From the NCBI GenBank assembly GCA_003427395.1, contig BFEA01000219.1:633337-656851 (forward strand): DNA of 23,515 bases, given 5' to 3'. A model generated the notes under the pieces. It saw only the letters and a list, made by a program, of their open reading frames with translations. It was not told where the DNA came from and did not search any database. Origin of the DNA: Chara braunii (lineage: Eukaryota > Streptophyta > Charophyceae > Charales > Characeae). Below, one piece after another: positions 9,756-19,694 of the stretch (position 1 is its first letter; each line of letters opens with the position of its first letter). The position numbers and the translations under genes are program-made.

Positions 9756-10078
9756 TTTGGAATTGATTGTGTGGTGGAAGACGGATTGGGGATACAGTTG
9801 ACGATTGGGGACTCCGGAGCTTGTTTTTGCTGGTGGGGAGGTGGGAGAGTTGGAGAAAAGGAACGTCCATTTTTATGAAATTTTCGATTTCGTTTTTTTC
9901 TGCTGTCTGAGGTGCTTCCTCTTTGGAATTGATTTTGTGGTGGGTGGCGGATTGGGGATATTGTTAACGTTTTGGGACACTGGAGCTTGTTTTTGGTGAC
10001 GGGGGGAAGGGAGAGCTGGAGAAAAGGAGCTTCCATTTACGATTTCGTTTTTTTCTGTTCCCTGGAGTGCTTCCTCCT
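9756..10078. repeat. Imperfect tandem duplication, unit about 166 bp
   Basis: Two copies start with TTTGGAATTGATT at 9756 and 9922. Both contain GACGGATTGGGGATA or its variant, GGAGCTTGTTTTTG, GGAGAAAAGGA and ATTTCGTTTTTTTCTG, and both end in GTGCTTCCTC. Substitutions and small gaps separate them, so the duplication is old. Confidence 0.8.
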
Positions 10079-10630
10079 GTGAACGTTTGTCCTGTCCCGC
10101 ACCGCTCTGTCATTCACATCACGTGCTTGCTCTAAGGGAACATCTCAGGATTACAAATGGATGAGTGGGTGCTTGCTCTTCTGAATGTGTACGCGCATTT
10201 ATGTATCTTTGCTCTTCGTGAATGTAGGATTGCTCTGTGGATGATGTACTGGGATGTTGGTTATATAGAGCCTTCCTTAATTTCCCATCGCACTACTAGA
10301 GTGAGCTTTCAGGCTGTCAGGGGAATGTCATTCGGGCTGGGAAGACCACGCATCATACACTGGGTAATGGGTTTTCCCTGAGACCGTGGAAGTTCCTGCG
10401 TGATGTAATGATTGGTGACCCGGGGGACGCCTGCTCAGGGGACAATAAAATATTCCCTTCACAGCACGGGATGGACTCATGGTATTGATTTCTCCCCCTT
10501 CCTTTTATGTCATCCTATTGAAAGAGTGCCTCGAGGGGACAGTCCTGCTTCTTGCACGTGTCGTTTTTTCTGAGCAGCTATCATGACGCAACATGTCGCG
10601 GCACGGCCGTAGGAGTACCGTATTCCGTAA
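10079..10630. other. Unassigned DNA
   Basis: There is a plus-strand frame of 74 codons at 10157-10381 that I do not recognise and do not consider a gene without other support. A lone AATAAA at 10444-10449 resembles a polyadenylation signal, but no coding exon is visible upstream. Confidence 0.45.
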
Positions 10631-10691
10631 ACACACACACACACACACACACACGCACGCACGCACGCATGCACGCACGCACACACACACA
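10631..10691. repeat. Alternating CA/CG purine-pyrimidine tract
   Basis: Sixty-one bases alternate strictly between purine and pyrimidine: a CA repeat, then CACG repeats with one CATG, then CA again. This composition favours left-handed Z-DNA in supercoiled molecules. Confidence 0.92.
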
Positions 10692-10695
10692 GCTG

Positions 10696-10766
10696 TTTTT
10701 TTTTTTTTTTTTTTNNNNNNNNNNNNNNNNNNNNNNNNNNNTTTTTTTTTTTTTTTTTTTTTTTTT
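10696..10766. other. Assembly gap inside poly(T)
   Basis: T19 at 10696-10714, 27 N at 10715-10741, then T25 at 10742-10766. The true length of the poly(T) and anything inside the gap are unknown. Reading frames that cross it (Lys or Phe runs) are not real. Confidence 0.95.
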
Positions 10767-11672
10767 CGCGCACGTGCACATGCACCACTCCCTCGTGCAT
10801 GGCGCACATCGCCCCGCCCCGCAACTATGAAATAATCCAGCGGCAGCAGAGCATCTACAAGCTTCCCATTCAAGCTTGCTGCAAAAGCGCCATCGTGGCC
10901 TTGAGCTACCAAGCGTCAAGTGAGGTGGAGAGAAAGTCTAGCCAGCAGTCAACACCACAGGGCAGCATAGCTGAGAGATAGAGAGAGAGAGGGCAGCTTA
11001 GGGAGTGATGGAGAGAGAGTTGCACCTTTGCAGATTACTTGTGCGCAAACATATGACTTGTATAAGACTTTGAATATCCCAGTGTTCTCATCTATAGAGT
11101 GCTGTGCATCTCGTACTTGGGGTTTGGTTTGATGAAGTGTGCATGTTGCATACGGTAACAGTGCAGACCAGAACAAGAGCCGACCTCTCTCACAAAGTAC
11201 AAGATAGCGTAGCGGAAGAGTCAGATACCAATGATCCGAACAATCAATATTGCAATGCAGCCCCGAACATACATCGTCATCATCACTCCATGGTGTGAAG
11301 GGCCTGGCGCTCACACAGGAAGAATGCGCCAGTCCCCAACCATACACAGACGAAGAAGAGGGGGGTTAGACGAAGAGGGGAAGATGGGAATGTCGTCAAC
11401 ACCAAGTCTTTGGCACAAGCCCAAATAGTCCCTCGTCAAAATGTCTGAATCCCAATGTCGACTCTGGATCCAATGTCGTCAAGTCTGAAGTCACCACTCT
11501 CTCTCTCTCTCTCTGTCATAGTCCGCTGATACTGAGAAGTCAGGTAATGAGAGGATGAAGAAGAGACGGTGGACTTAGAAGAGGAAGAAGAAGCACTCTC
11601 TCTCTCTCTGTGTCCGGTACTAACCTGTGAAGTTGGCGCCTTGATGCAGGTACCTTGAAGATGAAGCTGGAG
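10767..11672. other. Unassigned DNA with short CT and GA runs
   Basis: No gene is recognisable. GA runs occur near 10979-10991, CT runs near 11497-11515 and 11597-11608. A plus-strand frame at 11104-11298 and overlapping minus-strand frames show no known motifs. Confidence 0.5.
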
Positions 11673-11794
11673 CTATGGCGCCACAGGTAAGTCTCCCTGG
11701 CCTCCACCAGCCATCTCTCTCTCTCACCTCCTCCTATGGCGCCACAGGTAAGTCTCCCTGGCCTCCACCAGCCATCTCTCTCTCTCACCTCCTC
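11673..11794. repeat. Tandem duplication of 61 bp
   Basis: Two near-identical units start with CTATGGCGCCACAG at 11673 and 11734. Each carries CAGGTAAGT, a perfect match to the eukaryotic 5' splice-site consensus, and a CT run. High identity suggests a recent duplication. Confidence 0.9.
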
Positions 11795-11856
11795 TACCTC
11801 TACTAGCGCCCAATGCTGAAGACTACTGCTACTGCTACTAGCCTCTGCTGGTATTA

Positions 11857-12775
11857 TGCAAGGAAGATGAGCAATAGCGAACTTCAGCAATCAAACGGCA
11901 TCATACATAGGGGTTCAGATAGTCGTGACCTCGAACCAACAGCAGAATTGCATCACGAGATTCACCAAATAAGAACACACCAAGAGTTCATAATTGACAA
12001 TGCTGAAATAGTCCCATCATNATCAATGAAGAACCAGAGTTGATATCCTATCTGGCGCTCGGCGCCCAGACTACATGTGGCAGATCCTATCTAGCCTATA
12101 CTACAATGCCGAAAGATGACGTCAACAGCTTTCCCGAAGTACGAGCATACAGCGACCAATGTCGCANGCTTCCAGCACCAGGTATGTCTCTCGCCTCACT
12201 CACAACCTCGTTCCCCAACACACAGATGCCACTAGCACCCAAGGACCACCCTGCGCCNCACCCAGCTTACAGCAGCGCAGCTCGGCTATGGCNGCNTGCT
12301 CCTTCCCTGCTCGCCCGTGAGCGCGTAGGCGCCAGCCAGCAAATCGCACAGCAGCGCTTGCGCAGCATGCAGCCAGCACCCGAATGAGCAATGCGGAGGC
12401 AGGCCCTTTGCTTTATCGAAGTGGCCTGCCTACGTTCAGTCCCAGATAGCTTCCAGTAGGCCCCGGTAGCCTGAGGCCCAGTACGAACGAGGACAGGTCA
12501 TGGGCCTGAGGTAGTTGCATGCACCCAACTGCCCTTGGCCTGTGTTTGGCCCAGTACCCGTATCCAGCCCAGAGCCTGCTTTCAATACATTCACACAGGC
12601 GGCCCAGTGCCTGGGTTTTCTCAACCAACTGGCGCTGCGCAACTGCCTGAATTTCCTTAGTTGCACAGAGGCCGAAATAGGGCCCTGAGGGCCTCGTCGA
12701 GCCTGCCTTCACTTAGGGCGGCCGACTTCTTCCAAATGGGGGCCGAAAGGGGCTCATAGAGGCAGTGGCCTCGCA
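11857..12775 (-). repeat. 3' LTR of element B
   Basis: This 919-bp copy matches the 5' LTR at 19695-20668 throughout. In element sense it starts TGCGAGGCCACTGCC and ends CTTCCTTGCA. Five isolated N positions (12021, 12167, 12258, 12293, 12296) fall where the other LTR has normal bases. No obvious TATA box or AATAAA is seen in the LTR. Confidence 0.94.
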
Positions 12776-12788
12776 TTCCCTCCTCCTC
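12776..12788 (-). other. Polypurine tract of element B
   Basis: In element sense GAGGAGGAGGGAA directly abuts the TG start of the 3' LTR, the position and composition expected for the second-strand primer. Confidence 0.9.
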
Positions 12789-12812
12789 AGCTTCAACAGT
12801 CCTCTGAGAAGC

Positions 12813-14380
12813 TCAGTCTTCGATCATCGGGCGCTTGCCTTTCTGCAGAGATTTCTCGTAATGAGCCACAACTTGCGGAGCGGTCTGCATGAGTTCCTCT
12901 CTGGTGAACCAGCAGTCCTCCTTTGGATCAGTGTGATGCCGGAACCGAACGCGATACTGCAGCTTTGGTTTCGGAGGGCGTCCCCTGCCTGTTGGTCTTG
13001 ATACCGGCAGCTCTCTGTGGTCCACGATATCATCGATCTCCACCTCTCCGTCCATGGTTGGGGGCTGCATTGAGCGGCGAGATGGAAACTGATCAGTTTC
13101 TTTGAAAGGTGCCAGCTTGGAGGCATGAAAGACAGGGTAAATACGGAGATGACCAGGCGTCCGGACTACGTAAGAAGGTCCATCCGGATCAGTGCCAACG
13201 ATATCCAAGACTTCCCATGGTCCAAAGTACTGTCGCATGAGCTTACGGGAGATCCCGTGCTCCTGTCCTTGTTCTGAGGACTTAACCCAGACTCTGTCCC
13301 CAACCTGAAACAAAGACTCGCAGTGGTGTTTGTTCGCAGATTCTATCATAGCCACCTGTGCCTTTTGCATTTGTTCTACAGCTTGCTGCATCTTCTGTTC
13401 ATAATGGTAAGCAAATTCTAACGTACCTGGTGAAGCAGTTGACTGATTTTCAGGTAGGGGAAAATCTAAGGGTAGTAGAGGCTTGAAAGTCAATCGCAAA
13501 CTGTTCGGGCTCACCCCGGTGGCGCTGCGTACCGCATTGTTATACAGGCTGGCGATGAGAGCAAGCTTCTCATCCCAGTCCACCTGGTTGGGATTGATGT
13601 AATGCCTCAACAGATGTTGTACCACGCGGTTCAGCGGCTCGGACTGGCCGTTGGCCTCTGGGTGATTTCCAGAAGTCATCTGCAACTGAGTTCCCTGCTC
13701 TGCAGCAGCGGCCTTCCACAATTCGCTGGTAAATCGGACATCCCTGTCACTAATAATAAACTTCGGTAACCAAAGTCCCTAACCCAGTTCTCTTTGAACA
13801 TTTTCATCACGTACTCCGTTCTTGCTGTTTCCAGCATTGCTAATAACCTAGCATACTTACTAAATCTATCCACGATGACGAAGATGTGTCGCATCCCGCT
13901 CTTGCTGGTGACCAGAGTATCCATGGAGTCCATGGACAGACTCTCACCAGGCTGTTCCGGAAATGGAAGAGGCTTCAGTAGCCCAAAAGGAGCCTGAGTA
14001 CGTGGCTTGTCTCTTTGACAGACCTGACAAGTCTCCACATACAGTTGTGCATCTGGCATCATCGTGGCCCACCAGAACCGCTGCAACAGATTGGCTGCGG
14101 TCTTCTTATACCCAAAATGGCCGGTGGCATCATGGCACTCGCCTAGAAAAACAAACTACGCAAAGACTAGCTATTCGGGAGACACGAACGTTTATTCCCA
14201 GCCTTCTAAAGGAACAGCAAGCCATTGACCAAATCAAACTCAGCAGAAATCACTTTGTCCTTCGCCTCGAGTCTGCGGATGATCTCAGACATGAGCGGAT
14301 CCTCGTGATAGGCTTCCACCAAGGACTGAGTAACATTGTCCGCAAGGCCAAACTCAGTGATCAGCGCACCAGAGAAGTCT
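12813..14380 (-). pseudogene. INT: Integrase pseudogene with chromodomain-like tail, element B
   Basis: The product would insert the DNA copy into the genome. The N-terminal HHCC zinc domain is readable (ETCQVCQRDK at its end, about 14035). The catalytic core shows the first Asp in SMDSMDTL. The second Asp follows a one-base deletion near 13769, and the Glu lies in EANGQSE (about 13638-13640), with spacing that fits D,D-35-E. A GPY/F-type block (FGPWEVLDIVG to YPVFHASKLAPF, about 13230-13110) and a chromodomain-like end follow. In-frame TAGs at 14206 and 14167 and a one-base insertion near 14143 break the N-terminal part. The last 302 codons, 13721 to 12813, are open. This copy supplies the integrase half that element A lacks. 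Confidence 0.9.
12840..13055 (-). other. Chromodomain-like C-terminus of element B integrase
   Basis: After the GPY/F block the protein reads EIDDIVDHRELP, a basic Pro-rich insert, then YRVRFRHHTDPKEDCWF and an acidic/helical end (EELMQTAPQVVAHYEK). This order fits a chromodomain: a start like E-x-I-L-D-H-R, the middle strand Y-x-V-K-W, the W-x-x-x-E-x-L turn and a terminal helix. Chromodomains of chromoviruses bind histone marks and direct insertion into heterochromatin. The aromatic cage positions are not all obvious, so binding specificity is uncertain. Confidence 0.75.
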
Positions 14381-14849
14381 GGTCTACGCGACAGGGCATC
14401 AGCAACCTTCTTGTACTCGCCCTTGATATACTGGGGCTCAAAGTCACACTGCTCAATGACTTCGATCCAACGCTTGAGAGCATAAGAAAGTACCGGCTGG
14501 GTTCTCATCCATCTCAGGGTCTGATGATCAGTCCTGAGGATGAAGAACCTCCAAAGGAGGTAGTGCCTCCAATGAGTCAGAGCCTTGTAAACCGCATAGA
14601 GTTCCTTCTCATAGGTGGACTAAGCAACTTTTGAGAGGGCATCTTTTTGGACATGTACTCTACTGGCCTCAACTTTTTCCCTTCATGTTGTGCAAGTACG
14701 GCGCCTATGCCATATTGGCTAGCATCCGTAGTCACTATAAATGGCTTATCAATATCAGGAAGTTTCAAGACTTCGTAATGTGTCAACGCATGCTTCAGAT
14801 GTCTGAAGGCAGCCTCGCAACTCTCAATCCACTCCCATGGGGTGTCAAG
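14381..14849 (-). pseudogene. RH: RNase H pseudogene, element B
   Basis: The blocks PFIVTTDASQYGIGAVLAQ, RTQPVL and VADALSRRPDFSG are present in Ty3 order between RT and integrase. The metal-binding DAS is normal here, unlike DDC in element A. A one-base deletion near 14626, within the codons matching LAKSTYEKEL of A, shifts the frame and separates the first RNase H block from the later ones. Confidence 0.9.
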
Positions 14850-15749
14850 GCGGGTTCGACCAGTCAAAGGGGCGACAACTATGCTATAGTTCTCCACGAA
14901 GTTGCGATAGTACCCGGTCATCCCTAAGAAAGATCTCATCCCAGTCACAAACTGAGGACGCGGCCAGTCCCGAATGCTGGCCACCTTCGCGTCATCGGGC
15001 TTCAACCCCTCCGCCGAAATCTCATGACCCAAGTACAAGACACGGGTGCGGCCAACCTCGCACTGCTGACCGTTGATCTTGAACTTGTGATGTCGCAGGA
15101 GACTAAGGACTTTGTCCAAGTGTGCAACGTGCTCCTCGACAATTTTACTAAAAATAAGTATGTCATCGAGGTACACGATGACAAACTTATCCAAGTAGTC
15201 ATGGAATATCCGATTCATAGCGTGCTGAAAGGTACTAGGAGCATTGCAAAGGCCGAAAGGCATCACCACAAACTCGTACAGACCGTACATGGTCTGAAAT
15301 GCGTTTTTGTGTTGATCCTCAGGCCGGATTGCAATCTGATGGTACCCGGACTTCAGGTCTATCTTGCTGAAGTACCGACATCCTTGCACTCTATCTAGCA
15401 AATCATCGATGCGCGGTAGGGGCTCTCTATTCTTAACAGTGATGGCATTGAGGCCCCTATAGTCAATGCACATCCTCAGAGTCCCCTCCTTCTTAGGTAC
15501 AAATAATACTGGAGACCCATAAGGAGAGACACTCGGTCGGATCCACCCCTTCTCTACGAGTTCCTTGAGTTGTCGGCGAAGCTCATCGGGCTCGTCTGGA
15601 GACATCCGATAGATCCTACCCTTCGGGATACTAGACCCTGGGATAATATCTATCGCGTGGACGACCTCCCTCTCTACAACCCCTGTCGGCTCTTCACATA
15701 GATCACGGTACTTGGCAACTACTCCCTCTATCTCTGGCGGCATTTTCAC
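14850..15749 (-). pseudogene. RT: Reverse transcriptase pseudogene, element B
   Basis: This is the best preserved domain of the window: one open frame from 15749 to beyond the end of RT. It contains [51 protein letters not shown], the catalytic YLDD at 15162-15173, LYLGHEIS and RSFLGMTGYYRNFVENYS. All catalytic aspartates are kept. It is cut off from the protease by a two-base deletion near 15770. Sequence similarity to element A's RT is high at protein level, confirming one family. Confidence 0.95.
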
Positions 15750-16449
15750 CGGCTCGCCTGCAGCAGAGACAAACTAAGTACATACCCTCCTCCTGATTTT
15801 GCTTATAATAGTTATAGAACGCGGCCGAACACATGCATCCATGGGACTCGATCAGACTACTAGCTTTGAACTTCTGCAATGTGGCGGTCCCTCTACCTCG
15901 CAAAGTGTGTTTGACCACTTTTCGGTCCCAGTTAAATTGGGCCTGTGCCACAGAGAGGAAGTACATACCTAACAACATGTCCATGGGGAGTTCATCGCTC
16001 ACTAGGAACGAGACGTGATGTCTCAATTCCCCTCCCGCGTACGGGAAATAACACTCAACATCCTGGAGGTAGTCATTGACAACCATGCGTTGTTTGTTGG
16101 CACAGGTCGACTCCACAGGTCGCCTCAGGCGCCGCACTTGCCCCTGTAAGCGCAGCCTCTCAACGCACGTGCGACTGACAAAGTTTCTAGTGGAGCAAGT
16201 GTCATAATAGGCCCCGGCCTTGCAGCCGTCAATGACAACCTCGCTGACGAACATTTCACCCTTAAGGGCTTTGACTAGGGCCGTCCAAGAAGCTAGTGAG
16301 TCTGATCTAGACCACTCCTCCTCTAGCTCCTCTAAGGACTCAAACACATTCATCGAACAGAGGCTCAATGGGTCTGAACGTGTTTGCGGGACGACGCTAG
16401 AGTCAGTAGCTTGGGCCATCTCTCGAGATGGTGAGGGTGTCTCCACCAC
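15750..16449 (-). pseudogene. pro: Aspartic protease pseudogene, element B
   Basis: An open frame runs from 16449 to 15703. The active-site loop at 16192-16203 reads YYDTCSTRNFVS, again with Cys where the family normally has Gly. The later MDMLLGMYFLS block corresponds to the LG-x-D-F-L motif but has Met-Tyr in place of Ile-Asp, so the conserved Asp is lost in this copy. Upstream, extra bases near 16490 (net eight more than element A) shift the frame from gag. Downstream, a two-base deletion near 15770 shifts it from RT. Confidence 0.87.
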
Positions 16450-16481
16450 CTCGACCCTAGCAGGAACAACTACTATTCCTA

Positions 16482-18441
16482 CTGGCCCGACGTGTTTCCC
16501 GGAGGAGTGCCTGAAGTGCTGGAAATATTGCTACCAACGGGATGGGACGATCCTACCGCCTGCCGCATCGTAGGCGGGATCTTGTCGGTCACCTTCTTGT
16601 TACGACATTTGAACTGATTATGGTCATATTGACCACAACGAATGCAAGCCTGCCGTGTGTACCGATCTCTCCATACGTCCTCTGTGAGACCCGCTTTCTC
16701 CCATGGATGAGCATTGGGGTCAACTTGACTCCTAGACCGGGAACCTCCACGGCGTCTACCGGTCGCCTTACCTTCTTGAGCTACGACAGCGACTACTCCA
16801 CCCTCTGAAGCTTCTGTGTTGCCTACCTCTGAACCTACTCCTTCCTGGAAGTTGTCGTCTAATTCAATGGTTGAACCATCGTTATCGACAAACATAACGC
16901 GGCCCTTCACCTTCCAGTTAGGAGGTAGTGTCTTCCTCCTCCCGTTTGTAGTGGGTGCATGTCCATGCCCTATCTTCGCCTCAAGGTCTAGGGCCTTCTT
17001 GCTAAACGAAGGAAAGTTGTGCATATTGATGTTGGCCTCACCTGCCAACTGATTCCTGAGAGGCAAAGAGAAGCATCTCAGGTAGGAGGTGAGTAGAACC
17101 TAGGGGTCATAGCGCACCTCTGGGACACAGATCAGACGCTCAACAACGTCGATGGGTTCCCTTACTGACTTAAACTGCCGCGTGTGCAGTGTCAAGATCG
17201 CGTCAGCGGCCCTTTGGGCCTCCTGAGGATCATGCCACCTTTCCTTCACCAGCTTATGGAAGTCATCCAATTTTTGGGTGACCGCCCAAACGCGGAACTC
17301 ATGACCATAACCCTGGAGCTGAACTAAACCACTCAACCATCTTGCTGCACTACCCTCTAGGTAGGAGGCAGCCACAAACACTTCTTCGTGCGGCAAGGTA
17401 AGTTTACACCTAACATAGACTGGCATTGCCCTCAACCACGTGTCGAGGTCTTCGCCCCTCTTATCCCCTGTAAAAGTTTGGGAGCGGCGATGGTCGTCTT
17501 TGGAACCCACTGTGTCTGTCCCGGTCCCTGCATCACTCCGGGTTGTGGACCTTGTGACACAGCTTGCTGTGCTAGCCAGTGGGGCTGTGTACCCTGCCGC
17601 TGCACAGACAGCGAGACAGCAAGCTGCGTGGTAACCGCAACCTGCAATGGAGATTGGGTGTACATTGTTTATACTGGAACCTGCAAACTAGATCCTGCTG
17701 ATACCCCTCCTGACAGCGGCATGCCCAGGGAAACGATCGCAACCGATGATGGGGCTACATATGGGGATACCCAAGTCAGCGGTGGGTCAAAAGGAGGAGG
17801 TTGTACAACGGGCCAGGCACCAGGCCCGGACATTGGCGACTTTGCCTGCGCTCGCCCAACCAACAGGGCCAGACTTTGCTGAATATCCTGAAGGATGGTT
17901 GTCTGATGGTCCTGCATCTCAACTACATTTAGCTGGACGGACCGTATGGTCCACATCATCAGTCATAAGCGTCAAGTCCATCTCCTCTAACTCACTAACG
18001 TCCGCTACGTTGCATCCTGACTCTTCTTCTAATCATCCTTTCTTTCTCCGCTTTGATCTCTCCTAATGCCTTCTGTAGTTGTGCCTCCTGCAAAGCTGCT
18101 TATTGTATGGCGATCTCATCGGAGGTCAACACTATTGGCTGGCTTGCCATTACGCCAGTGGACTGACTCTGGGTCTGCGCAACCGTTGACCCGACAGATC
18201 CTAAACTACCGGCCTGAGTCTGCTGCGCAGAAGTAGCCATGGCTTCCAAAGCTGCGGCCTCACTCACAAGTGCCCTGCTAGCCTCTGCTGCTCTAACCCT
18301 CCTCTGCTGCTGCTGTCTCTCCCTAAGCTGGCGGAACAGATATTTGTCGCGCTCTGGTCCTAGTGCCAAGTGGGCAATTGGGCGTCTAGCCGATCGCAAG
18401 ATTCTCCGGTCATCCTCTCCAGTGTCTTCCTCGTCGCTCAT
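16482..18441 (-). pseudogene. gag: gag pseudogene, element B
   Basis: The start at 18441 (MSDEEDTGEDDRRILRS) aligns with that of element A. The same RQLRERQQQQRR stretch, Pro/Gln linker, GDKRGEDLDTWL capsid block and a CCHC zinc knuckle follow. The knuckle (16605-16646, CIRCGQYDHNQFKC) has the full C-x2-C-x4-H-x4-C pattern and is intact, unlike in A. Lesions are a TAA at 18100, deletions of five and two bases near 18008 and 17965, a TAA at 17669 where A has CAG, a one-base deletion near 17475, and a TAG at 17100 where A has CAG. Confidence 0.9.
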
Positions 18442-19679
18442 AAGCTACAGCCCTGTACACAATCTTCACTAGTGCACTCTAGATCCCTACCTCAGCCTAG
18501 TGCACAGACCAATTAAGTGGTGGCTATTTCGGAGTAGATTCACTTGGCGGTCAGATTCCAACAAATAAAACTATTTTTATTTGACTAGTCCGCAAACAGA
18601 AGCACCATGAACAAGAAACAGTTCTAACTAATGTTGTCTGTCATATGTCAATGGCTGTACACCTAACTAATCAAAACATAAAAATAGAATCATTTGTGCG
18701 GATAGGACAGTATGGAATTTGTCTCGAACTGATCACCTGAAATCTACCCGTCCCTTAGTTCCGCTGAGTATCACTTGACGTCAGTGTCCCTGAGCAATCT
18801 GGAGAGCGTCGCGTGTCTAAAGGTGTGTGTTCTGCCCACCCCTGTACCCCGAGTATCTGTTGAGTTGGCCAGCCCTGCACTGGATTATCCTCGCGTGCAG
18901 CGAGCCTTACAACCATTGGCCGATCCAGAGGCAACTTGGTGTCCGCCCCCAAGTGACTCCAAGGATTATTTTACGTCGTAGTCGGACGACGATCACAGCG
19001 AATGATTCCCCTTCCGATGCTTATTTAAAGACGCCCGGTCTCGTCTCTCCCATAGGGCTGGCCTGCCCTTCAGTACCCATCTAACAGCGCAGCAAGCCAA
19101 ACAAAGGACAAGCAGCAAAGCATGCGTGCTCTACTCCCGGTGGGTTGGCATGGTGACCGTGACCCAGTGCGTCATCCAGGACCCTTCAGAAAGCTCAGCC
19201 CATCTTCTCCTAGATGCTCCACGTGAACATTGTCGACTCTCAAGGTTGAGCGCACTCGACACCTCACAATGAGAGGACTCTCAAGAAGGAACACACAACC
19301 CACGGTAACAAGTGTCGAAGAGGGTAGATAAGGTTAAGAGCAAGGTACCTCAAATAGCTGCCCCCAACCACAAAGATAATCTCACTAGATGACCTGATGG
19401 TGATTGCGATGACCAGTCACAGCATCGGCACAACCAGCATTGTCTCGCCGTTCCACCTCAGCATCAATCAACCATTAGATAGTTCTCATCACACTGTCCA
19501 ACACCCATGTTACACCACGTAGCCTTCCTCGCGATCCCATCACCTCCTGGGTCGCCTATCGCTCGTCTCCGCCCTCCTCACTCACTACACACCACTTACG
19601 GCCAAACTCGCCAAGCAGACCGCATGTATGTACCATACCAGGCAGAAGACAAGCGCCAGATGGGCGCAATCGTACCACA
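18442..19679 (-). other. Long leader between primer site and gag, element B
   Basis: About 1.24 kb without a credible reading frame, aligning with the element A leader (1176-2433). Conservation of length and of many blocks in both decayed copies shows that the long leader is part of the family, not a late insertion. An AT-rich TTTAAATA lies at the place of A's TATAAATA. Confidence 0.8.
19022..19029 (-). promoter_or_regulatory. TATA-like box inside the element B leader
   Basis: TTTAAATA in element sense, after GCGTC, corresponds to TATAAATA at 1825-1832 in element A. It is one base from the A version. It may be an internal promoter or chance. Confidence 0.3.
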
Positions 19680-19691
19680 GCTCTGATACCA
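19680..19691 (-). other. Primer-binding site of element B (initiator-Met tRNA)
   Basis: In element sense TGGTATCAGAGC lies three bases (ATT) after the LTR end. It is the standard plant LTR-retrotransposon site complementary to the 3' end of initiator-Met tRNA. Confidence 0.95.
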
Positions 19692-19694
19692 AAT

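Noticed and set aside
10444-10449. Polyadenylation signal of a host gene
   Set aside because: AATAAA occurs by chance often and no exon is visible upstream.
10505-10912. Several frames crossing the N gap with Lys or Phe runs
   Set aside because: They depend on unknown bases and on CA and T repeats.
13963-14634. Plus-strand frame of 223 codons over element B
   Set aside because: It is a shadow of the minus-strand integrase and RNase H, whose motifs are clear.
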